Part shown: positions 12,698-19,247 of the stretch, one piece after another
Layout: every line of letters begins with the position of its first letter
Position numbering within the stretch: the first letter of the stretch is position 1
IMG/VR virus record: IMGVR_UViG_3300031227_000487
Span: 1 to 21,988 of that record
From: a virus
Length of the DNA: 21,988 nucleotides
Strand: one strand, 5' to 3'
Position numbers and translations under genes: made by a program
The notes under the pieces: model-generated
Databases searched by the model: none
What the model saw: only the letters and a program-made list of their open reading frames with translations
What the model was told of the DNA's origin: nothing

Positions 12698-15424
12698 ATG
12701 ATACGCAAGACAGCTATTGTTATAAGTGACTTTTCAGGTGGCGAGGATACAAGGACTCCAATACTCTCGATGCCTCTAAATAAAAGCCCGAATATGCGGA
12801 ACTTTCATTGCGCAGGGGTAGGAAACCGCCTTATGAAACGAGGTGGGTTCGACAAAGTAAATTCTTCAACAGTAGAATCAGATGGACTTGATGTTTGTTA
12901 TCCCCCTGGTTATCAGACCACCGATTATGCTTTAAGGGATGCTGCCGCAAGGACTCAAATATCGCAAGGGTTTAAATGTAAGACTTCTTCTACTGTAACA
13001 AAGGTCAAATTATGGCTTAAGAAAGTAGGAACTCCCGCAGGAACAGATACCATAACTCTTGAAATCCAGTCAGATGCTTCAGGAGTCCCGTCAGGGACGG
13101 AAGTAACCAATGGCGTAGCAACTGCCATTGACATTTCAGATACCGCGACATTAGTAACTACTGAGTATTCTTGGGTAACTTTTACCTTTTCGACTAATCC
13201 CACTTTAGTGGCAGGAACACAGTATCATTTAGTATTGACAGGTGCTTTTGATATTGACGGGACTAATTATGTTTATTGGGGCGTAGATAATTACGATGTA
13301 ATTTATCCCGATGGAAGCATGAGCGTTTATGATGCCACGACTTGGACTGTGGAAACCTCATACAATGCCTGTTTTGAGGTTTATATCACAAATGGTGCAA
13401 AAGGAAACGATGGAGTGGCTCTATGGGATTTTTCGTCTAAAAATATGCTCTTAGGAGTTTTTGGGACTTCAATTTATAAGATGGATAAAAGCTCATCTGG
13501 AAATCCCGATGGAGTCTGGGACGCTCTCAGTGGCGGGAGTGGCTGGGATACATATACTAAAATCGTCAGCTCTTTTAATGGATCAGATGCCGCGACTGCT
13601 TTTACAGACCCAATAGCAGGTGCTTGGACTTTTGTAAGCGGGGCAGAATTAGATACTGCTCAAAAGAAATGGACAGCAAGTTTATTATTAAATGGGACTA
13701 CTGATTATGTTACTCAACCTGACAATAATAACTATAATTTAGGTGCGGGTGATTGGACAATGAGAGGGTGGTTCAGATTTGCTAACGTTAGTAAAGACCA
13801 AGCAATATGTGGGCAATTTGTAGACACCAGTAATGCTTGGAGGATACAAGTTACCAATACAGGCGCTTTTTTAAACTTTTATGCTGTTTCAGCAGGAACG
13901 GTTATAGCAAATTTTGGAACTGCCTGGACACCTTTAGCTGATACTTGGTATTTTATAGAAGTTTCAAGAGGTGGGAATACTCCTTATATGTTTATTGATG
14001 GCGTTACTAAAACAGTTACACAAACTGTAACTATTTCTGGAAAAACTATCCCTGATATTGCAGCAGTTTTTACATTAGGCAAGTCATTCGGTACATTTTT
14101 TTTAGATGGTTGGGTAGATGATTTTAGATTAGATAAGGGAATTTGCAGGAATACAGCAAGTTACACATCACCTGCTGCTGCTTTTAGTGCTGCTTCCGCG
14201 CCATTAACTTCTTCCCGTTTCTGGACAATGGCGGATTGGCAGTCAGGAAGGGCTTTAATAAATACCGATATAGGACTTTATACTTATTTGGGAACAGGTA
14301 GTATTTCACTGGTTTCCGGCGCTCCTGTAGGTAAATTCGTAGTAATATGGAAAAACTATGTCTTTATGGCAGGAATAAGAGGTTCTTCGAATACTGTCAG
14401 GTATTCAGATCTATCAGATTACACTACTTGGACGGCTACAAATACGCTTAATTTTGACACCTCTGATGGGGATGTAATTACAGGCATTAGAATACTTAAA
14501 GGTAAGCTTTATATATTTAAGCGGTATTCTATATTTAGAGTTACTTATCTTGGCTCCAGTCCTACATTCCAAGTTGACCAAATATCAGGCATAGGTTCTC
14601 CCTGTCATTACACGATCAAAGAGGTAGACATAGGCGGAGAATTGGGAAATGTTTTAATCTATCTTACTACTGATAAGAAGCTTGCTATTTTTGACGGATA
14701 TAATGTTCAGATAATAAGTGATGTTCTTACTGAAGAAACAAATGATTTATTTGCCTCTGCGGATGACCAGCCTTTAAGTTTTAATGATATGAATTTTAGA
14801 TACACAGACCTTTTTCATGCCTCTGTTAAAAATGACACACAAGAATACATCTTATATAGTGTATTAGGAACAGATACTTCCGTAAACTATGCCTTTGTCT
14901 TTGATTATAAAACAGGTGGGATATTCCCTTATGATGGGCAGGTTTTTGCATCGAGTTGTTATGCGTTATCAACAAGTAAGGTCAAGAAACTTTACTGTTC
15001 AGGGTACACAGGTTATACATGGCTTCAGGAATCAGGAAACTCCGATGATGGATCTGATATAAATGCCTATTGGGTATCAGGAAAGATTAAATCTTCAGGG
15101 GTCGCTCTTTTAAACAAAAACCTTTTACTTGGGATAAATGCAAAATATGCTGTATCTGCTTCCATTATTAGTGTAACTTTACAATATAGATTTAATTGGG
15201 GAGTTTCGTGGATTACACCGACATCATCAACATTTGATTCTGCCCATAATGACGAGCTTAATTTTGGGAAAACAGCTGTATTTGATATAGGAAGCATAAA
15301 CAATATGTTACAGATAAAAATAAAAGATAGTTCTTCTAATCCAGCTCCTACGATATATGGATTTGAACTATACAGGGAAGAAAAACCGTTAGGCGTGTCT
15401 ACTGAAGATAAGGCTACAACATGA
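12698..15424 (+). CDS. Tail hub / tail tube protein with two inserted lectin-like domains
   Basis: A 908-residue protein. Its first 55 residues (DFSGGEDTRTPILSMPLNKS, then NRLMKRGGFDKV) and residues about 505-908 (GKFVVIWKNYVFMAGIRGSS, FDTSDGDVITGIRILKGKLY, then IFKRYSIFRVTYLG) are those of the beta-propeller hub proteins of short-tailed phages (P22 gp10 or T7 gp12 type). Two segments interrupt it. Residues about 80-232 form a jelly-roll like exported choice-of-anchor domains (QISQGFKCKTSSTVTKVKLW, SGVPSGTE, LVAGTQYHLVL). Residues about 286-502 are a LamG/concanavalin-type domain (WTASLLLNGTTDYVTQPD, WTMRGWFRFANVS, WYFIEVSRGGNTPYMFIDG, LDGWVDDFRLDKGICRN). Both are probably surface carbohydrate binders. 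Its stop overlaps the next start as ATGA. Confidence 0.8.
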   Translation: MIRKTAIVISDFSGGEDTRTPILSMPLNKSPNMRNFHCAGVGNRLMKRGGFDKVNSSTVESDGLDVCYPPGYQTTDYALRDAAARTQISQGFKCKTSSTVTKVKLWLKKVGTPAGTDTITLEIQSDASGVPSGTEVTNGVATAIDISDTATLVTTEYSWVTFTFSTNPTLVAGTQYHLVLTGAFDIDGTNYVYWGVDNYDVIYPDGSMSVYDATTWTVETSYNACFEVYITNGAKGNDGVALWDFSSKNMLLGVFGTSIYKMDKSSSGNPDGVWDALSGGSGWDTYTKIVSSFNGSDAATAFTDPIAGAWTFVSGAELDTAQKKWTASLLLNGTTDYVTQPDNNNYNLGAGDWTMRGWFRFANVSKDQAICGQFVDTSNAWRIQVTNTGAFLNFYAVSAGTVIANFGTAWTPLADTWYFIEVSRGGNTPYMFIDGVTKTVTQTVTISGKTIPDIAAVFTLGKSFGTFFLDGWVDDFRLDKGICRNTASYTSPAAAFSAASAPLTSSRFWTMADWQSGRALINTDIGLYTYLGTGSISLVSGAPVGKFVVIWKNYVFMAGIRGSSNTVRYSDLSDYTTWTATNTLNFDTSDGDVITGIRILKGKLYIFKRYSIFRVTYLGSSPTFQVDQISGIGSPCHYTIKEVDIGGELGNVLIYLTTDKKLAIFDGYNVQIISDVLTEETNDLFASADDQPLSFNDMNFRYTDLFHASVKNDTQEYILYSVLGTDTSVNYAFVFDYKTGGIFPYDGQVFASSCYALSTSKVKKLYCSGYTGYTWLQESGNSDDGSDINAYWVSGKIKSSGVALLNKNLLLGINAKYAVSASIISVTLQYRFNWGVSWITPTSSTFDSAHNDELNFGKTAVFDIGSINNMLQIKIKDSSSNPAPTIYGFELYREEKPLGVSTEDKATT

Positions 15425-16023
15425 AAATAGCAAATTTAGAACTCAGTCCACGACTAAGGAAAGATTTAAGTTTAATAGAATTCATAAATAATGTGGCGTC
15501 TATTTTAAATAGTGGGCGTTATCAGATGAGGACATATACAGCTGTTCCTACTCATACAGGGGAATCAGGAGAATTTGGAATCTTTATATCAGGTACAGTA
15601 TTAAGACTCTATGTCTGGGACGATACAAATTCCCTTTGGTATTTTAATGAGTGGAACGCCGTAGGATTGGGCCAGGCAACGATAGTAAAAAGTGTTGCTT
15701 TAACTGCTCAAGACGGTGATATAACAACTACTACCTTATATACCCCTGCGGCAGCAGGTGTGTATCGTATTTCAACTTACGCCCTTACTACAACCGCAGG
15801 AGCAGGCGGGACGTTAGACGTAACAATCGGGTGGACAGATTCAGAACAGGCTCAATCAAGCGTAGTAGTAAATGATTTAGATTTAACAGTGGATAAGTCC
15901 GCCTCACAGAATACTTTATTTGTCCGAGCGACTGCGGCTGCAATTACTTATGCAACAGCGATAACAGGGAAGTCGGGGACGCCTGCGTATTCGCTTTTTA
16001 TTATCGTGGAGAGGCTTTCGTGA
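15421..16023 (+). CDS. Tail fibre-like beta-rich protein
   Basis: A 200-residue protein. The first 30 residues are helical (LSPRLRKDLSLIEFINNVAS), followed by YTAVPTHTGESGEFGIFISG and RLYVWDDTNSLWYFNEWN, a pattern seen in phage tail-tip and fibre proteins. The C-terminal half is a beta-sandwich-like domain of the type AAAGVYRISTYALTTTAGAG plus TLDVTIGWTDSEQAQ (111-145) and ends in a hydrophobic strand YSLFIIVERLS; this module is widespread in tail-associated phage proteins. ATGA overlap with the hub gene and a GTG overlap with the next gene imply co-translation. The exact position in the virion is unknown; a receptor-facing fibre or a decoration role are the likeliest. Confidence 0.65.
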   Translation: MKIANLELSPRLRKDLSLIEFINNVASILNSGRYQMRTYTAVPTHTGESGEFGIFISGTVLRLYVWDDTNSLWYFNEWNAVGLGQATIVKSVALTAQDGDITTTTLYTPAAAGVYRISTYALTTTAGAGGTLDVTIGWTDSEQAQSSVVVNDLDLTVDKSASQNTLFVRATAAAITYATAITGKSGTPAYSLFIIVERLS

Positions 16024-16364
16024 ATAAACTTTATTATGAGAAAATGCTGGATAGGAATAGACTTATACCTTTCTTTAAAGGTAAACGATTGGTCTGCACA
16101 TTAAGTTTTTATATTTGTAACAAGGGCGAAGAAGATAAATATTTTCGTCAGGATATGTGGAGCGTAGAAGATGATAATGAAAATGGAACCATTTGTATCG
16201 TCGACCATTTAATAACTGATAAGCACCCTGACAACCCAAAACTATCCTATGAGATTTGGCATAGGTTTAAATCATATATAAAATCTAACTTCCCCTCCGT
16301 TGAACGGATTAGGTGGAATAGATTTAAGAATAATAAAACTTACACAAAAAGGGGGAAGATATGA
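16020..16364 (+). CDS. Small hypothetical protein, possibly GNAT-like
   Basis: A 114-residue protein starting at GTG 16020, overlapping the preceding stop by four bases. The sequence shows strand, loop, strand: RLVCTLSFYICNKGEEDKY, then GTICIVDHLITDKHPDNPKL, and a helix KLSYEIWHRFKSYIKSNFP followed by VERIRWNRFKNNKTY. This strand-then-helix order with an R-x-W-R ending resembles small N-acetyltransferase-like proteins found among tail genes of uncultured phages, but the acetyl-CoA binding loop is not evident, so the resemblance is weak. It overlaps the next gene's start (ATGA). Called hypothetical. Confidence 0.6.
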   Translation: MNKLYYEKMLDRNRLIPFFKGKRLVCTLSFYICNKGEEDKYFRQDMWSVEDDNENGTICIVDHLITDKHPDNPKLSYEIWHRFKSYIKSNFPSVERIRWNRFKNNKTYTKRGKI

Positions 16365-17965
16365 AGAAACAAATCTACACGATACAAGTTTTAAATGACA
16401 AGGATTTTGAAGATCTACATAAACAATTTTCAGAGGTAGATAAAGAAACTCTAAAGACAGCGTTGGGTTTTGCCAATAAAGAAACAGGTGAAGCGTATGT
16501 CAGAAAAACCACAGTCAAAGAATTAGACGCTACAACGATGCAACACGAACTTCAAGAGCTAATATCTAAAAACTCCGAACATGAAGACGAGAATAATATC
16601 CGTTGGAAAAATGCAAGGAGTGTATTAAAAAATATTGTTGCTCCTGCTGCTTTATCTTTAATCCCTGGCATTGGGCCTGTATTAGCTGGTGCTTATAGCG
16701 GTGCCAGAACTTACAAAAAAACAGGTAGCTTAGGCAAAGCTGCTCTTTCAGGTGGATTATCTTTCGCTGGCGGTAAATTAGGACAATCTGGTGCAGGATA
16801 TAAGGGTGCGGTAGAGGCTTCCAAAGCCGCTGGTGGCGGTATTTTAGGTCAGACATTAAGCGGTGGACAAGGTATGCTTCAAGGTGTGGTGGGTGCTTTG
16901 CCTGGATTTGGTAAAGGTGGAATGATGGCAGGCGCAACAAAAGCACTTACGCCAGGGGCGATGAAAGTAGGAGCATTAGGAGCAACAAACGCTATTGCGC
17001 CAGTAGCAGGAGGTTTAGCTGAAAAACTTACCTCCGCAAAGGCTGTTAGAACTATGGGAGCAGGAGGAATAAATGCACCTGTTTCAGGAGCAGCTGCTGG
17101 AATAGGTATTGGTTCAGCATTGGGTAGCCTTAAAAATATAGCACCATCTACACCTGGAGCAACTCCAGGCGCTGCACCGATAACCCCAGCAGCGGGAATT
17201 CCAGGAACCCCAGCAGCGGCAGGCGGAGCAGGAGAAGTCGCAAAAGCAGTTCCTAAGACTTTAATAGAAAAAGCAAAGGGTTTAATAACTCCTCAAAACA
17301 TCTTAGGCGCTGGTTCGTTAATAGGTTCAATGACTCCGTCTGCGCCTGAATTTCAAATGCCTTCAACAGTAGAGGACATAAGAAAGAAACTGTTAGAGCA
17401 GACACAGGTTGACCCAGCTACAGGAAAAATGAAACCTGGCGGATTAACTGAAATCGGACAACAGGCTCAATTAGAATTAGGGAACATATTGAAATCCACT
17501 CCACAGGAACTCTACCCAACAGCTAACGACGCGTATTATGATGCGGCTTTAAGAAGAACTAGAGAGAGTTATCAAGTCGCTCAAGATAATATGGACAAAG
17601 CGTATAATTTAGCTGGAACTTATGGGTCAGGCGAACACATGGCACAGAAAGCTAAGTTACAGGAAGAACTTGCGAGGACTGAAAGTGGGTTACAGGCTGA
17701 AACAGAACAGAGAAGATTTGAATTAGCGCGAACTGCACAATACCAAGCTATCCAAGATTCTTTAGGCGTAGATAGAAACGTCATGGATGATCTTGTTGGT
17801 TTGAGTGGATTAGATGTTCAGACTGCGGCTATGATTTATGGCGCACAAGCAGCCGATGTATCAGCTATCAGAGAGGCACTTGGAACAGTCGGGGCAGAGT
17901 TACTTATCAGGGGAACGACTGGAGCGGGAACTCAACCGGAAATAAACGTAAATTTGGGAGGATAA
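16361..17965 (+). CDS. Internal virion (ejection) protein with Gly/Ala-rich core
   Basis: A 534-residue protein. Residues 1-85 form a distinct polar domain with the pattern QHELQELISKNSEHEDENNI-R (61-81), containing two His-Glu pairs. From 90 to 260 it is Gly/Ala-rich with short hydrophobic repeats (AALSLIPGIGPVLAGAYSGA, SGAAAGIGIGSALGSL), a membrane-active composition. Residues 262-290 are a Pro/Ala linker. Residues about 335-470 are helical and coiled-coil-like, including LARTESGLQAETEQRRFELA. This architecture fits internal proteins ejected with DNA to form a conduit through the cell envelope. The ATG sits in an ATGA overlap with the preceding gene. No peptidoglycan-cleaving domain is visible. 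Confidence 0.7.
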   Translation: MKKQIYTIQVLNDKDFEDLHKQFSEVDKETLKTALGFANKETGEAYVRKTTVKELDATTMQHELQELISKNSEHEDENNIRWKNARSVLKNIVAPAALSLIPGIGPVLAGAYSGARTYKKTGSLGKAALSGGLSFAGGKLGQSGAGYKGAVEASKAAGGGILGQTLSGGQGMLQGVVGALPGFGKGGMMAGATKALTPGAMKVGALGATNAIAPVAGGLAEKLTSAKAVRTMGAGGINAPVSGAAAGIGIGSALGSLKNIAPSTPGATPGAAPITPAAGIPGTPAAAGGAGEVAKAVPKTLIEKAKGLITPQNILGAGSLIGSMTPSAPEFQMPSTVEDIRKKLLEQTQVDPATGKMKPGGLTEIGQQAQLELGNILKSTPQELYPTANDAYYDAALRRTRESYQVAQDNMDKAYNLAGTYGSGEHMAQKAKLQEELARTESGLQAETEQRRFELARTAQYQAIQDSLGVDRNVMDDLVGLSGLDVQTAAMIYGAQAADVSAIREALGTVGAELLIRGTTGAGTQPEINVNLGG

Positions 17966-17971
17966 GATACC

Positions 17972-18000
17972 TTGACAAACTCCAATAAGTATGATATACT
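17972..18000 (+). promoter_or_regulatory. Consensus sigma-70 promoter (extended -10) for the HNH gene
   Basis: TTGACA at 17972-17977 is a perfect -35, and TATACT at 17995-18000 follows after 17 bases, with TG at 17992-17993 giving the extended -10. It begins six bases after the previous gene's stop codon and drives a ~115-base leader before the ATG at 18122. A TTG inside the -35 box opens the same frame but lacks any ribosome binding site and should not be used as start. Confidence 0.85.
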
Positions 18001-18007
18001 TTTAGGT

Positions 18008-18116
18008 GATGGAAGAAGAACGGATTTTTTATTGCCTAAAACAAGGACGCAAAGTAGGTTTAGAAAACTTAACCGTTTTCTTCCATCAACCGAAATGCGT
18101 CCGTTTTTATTGGAGG
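18008..18116 (+). promoter_or_regulatory. Structured leader of the HNH gene: long hairpin, RBS-blocking alternative, possible pseudoknot
   Basis: Bases 18008-18023 pair with 18073-18087 (15 pairs, one bulged G). The 3' arm includes CTTCCA (18080-18085), which can instead pair with the ribosome binding site TGGAGG (18111-18116). In addition GGACGCA (18045-18051), inside the loop, can pair with TGCGTCC (18096-18102) beyond the stem, giving an H-type pseudoknot, or a terminator-like stem followed by five T (18104-18108). The pairings are read directly; any switching between them is inference. Confidence 0.6.
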
Positions 18117-18121
18117 TAAGC

Positions 18122-18715
18122 ATGAGAGATAAAAAAGGTAGATTTCTTAAAGGTTGTGTTGCTTGGAACAAAAATAAAATAGAAAAATTTTGCGTTCAAT
18201 GCAATAAAAGATTTGAAGTTTCTTTCTCAAAAAATAGGCTTAGATTTTGTAGTAAAAAATGTTCAGGTATAAACTTTAAGGGACATATCGTATCAAAAGA
18301 AACAAGGCAAAAATTAGCAGAAATAAATAAGAAAGAAAAACACCCACAATGGAAGGGTGGAATAACTGAAGACAAAAATCATATTAAACTAATAGGTCAA
18401 AGATGGAAACATAACAATAGAGAAAAGTGTGAGAGATATAAAAATAAAAGAATGCAATTATATTATAATGCTGGAAAATTATCCATAAAAACTATTCAAC
18501 TTGTTTATGAGGATAACATAAAGAAATATGGAACGCTTACTTGTTATCTATGTTTACAACCAATTCAATTCAAACAAGATTGTTTAGAACATAAAACACC
18601 ATTGTCAAGAGGCGGAACCAATGAATATAATAATTTGGAAATAGCTCACAGAAGATGTAATTGTAAAAAAAACAATAAGACTGAAAAAGAATACAGGGAG
18701 GCTTCTAATGGCTGA
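18122..18715 (+). CDS. Free-standing HNH homing endonuclease
   Basis: A 197-residue protein starting at ATG 18122 with ribosome binding site TTGGAGG; a longer frame from 17972 covers the promoter and leader and is rejected as start. It has an N-terminal zinc-finger-like domain (C24-x2-C27, C43-x3-C47), then a DNA-contact segment SKETRQKLAEINKKEKHPQW (58-77) with K-G-G, typical of the NUMOD3 type, then the HNH nuclease: CYLC (141-144), CLEHKTPLSRGGTNEYNN (154-171), IAHRRCNC (174-181), where H157, N170/171 and H176 are the likely active-site residues and the four Cys hold zinc. It cuts DNA at the empty site so its gene spreads by recombination. It is visibly more AT-rich than its neighbours, and its last eight bases overlap the next gene. 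Confidence 0.9.
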   Translation: MRDKKGRFLKGCVAWNKNKIEKFCVQCNKRFEVSFSKNRLRFCSKKCSGINFKGHIVSKETRQKLAEINKKEKHPQWKGGITEDKNHIKLIGQRWKHNNREKCERYKNKRMQLYYNAGKLSIKTIQLVYEDNIKKYGTLTCYLCLQPIQFKQDCLEHKTPLSRGGTNEYNNLEIAHRRCNCKKNNKTEKEYREASNG

Positions 18716-19247
18716 TTGGGGAAATGTAAGACAAGGATTAACTCAAGGTTTTCAGGTTGGGGCAAGCACGGGAGGCCGTTTAAAAGGTCTTGGCTCTGCC
18801 ATTGCAAAGGTGGCTGCTGGGTTAAAATCCAAACGTGAAACTGGGGAAGCTATTGGGACATTAGGACAGACAGAAAGGATTAAGCAACAGATAGGAGCTG
18901 AATATGCAGGGCCTTCTAAGTATGGGCCAGAAGCGTTAGCATTTGAAACGGCCAAGTCAGGAATACTAAAACCACCACAGGCGATTGTTGACGCTGAGGG
19001 AAAACCAATAGGAGAAAGACCTGCTGGGTCGGTGTTTAAGCCTACAGATAAAGACGTTAGACCTGAAGGATATAAAGAAAGCTTGGCTGATGCCGTTGGT
19101 GATATTGAAGGTGGAAAAGACCCAATGAAGGTTTATAGGGCTATGTCAAAAATTTATCCAATACATAGCTCTGAATTAAAAAGGATACTACTTCCTTCAA
19201 CTAAATTAGGTGAAGTAGATATATCTGAAAGTTTATGGGGAAAATAA
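18708..19247 (+). CDS. Putative internal virion protein (small)
   Basis: A 179-residue protein. It starts MADWGNVRQGLTQGFQVGAS with a Gly-rich stretch TGGRLKGLGSAIAKVAAGLK, the same style as the Gly/Ala-rich proteins around it. Residues 55-130 are loop-rich with Pro/Lys (GPSKYGPEALAFETAKSG, GSVFKPTDKDVRPEGYKES), and a helical C terminus follows (DPMKVYRAMSKIYPIHSSEL). The ATG lies 8 bases before the HNH stop and its ribosome binding site (AGGGAGG) is inside the HNH coding sequence. Before the HNH gene arrived this gene presumably followed the ejection protein at 16361-17965. The function is inferred from position and composition only; no family is recognised. Confidence 0.65.
   Translation: MADWGNVRQGLTQGFQVGASTGGRLKGLGSAIAKVAAGLKSKRETGEAIGTLGQTERIKQQIGAEYAGPSKYGPEALAFETAKSGILKPPQAIVDAEGKPIGERPAGSVFKPTDKDVRPEGYKESLADAVGDIEGGKDPMKVYRAMSKIYPIHSSELKRILLPSTKLGEVDISESLWGK

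Noticed and set aside
18024-18072. Resemblance of GGACGCAAAG in the HNH leader to the conserved core of the c-di-GMP-I riboswitch
   Set aside because: The preceding GGCAAACC segment and the GAAA tetraloop hairpin required by that aptamer are missing, so the match is one short motif only.
17972-18121. TTG start at 17972 extending the HNH protein by 50 residues
   Set aside because: The extension covers the -35, -10 and structured leader; there is no ribosome binding site before it, while ATG 18122 has TTGGAGG at proper distance.
17942-18122. Group I intron interrupting the ejection protein gene
   Set aside because: Upstream gene ends naturally at a Gly-Gly-stop and the downstream gene has its own start; no split exon or conserved intron core elements are seen.
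18008-18715. HEARO/omega RNA with an IscB-type nuclease
   Set aside because: The protein is only 197 residues, has no RuvC motifs and has an N-terminal zinc-finger and NUMOD3-like segment; the leader is about 115 bases, shorter than known omega RNAs.
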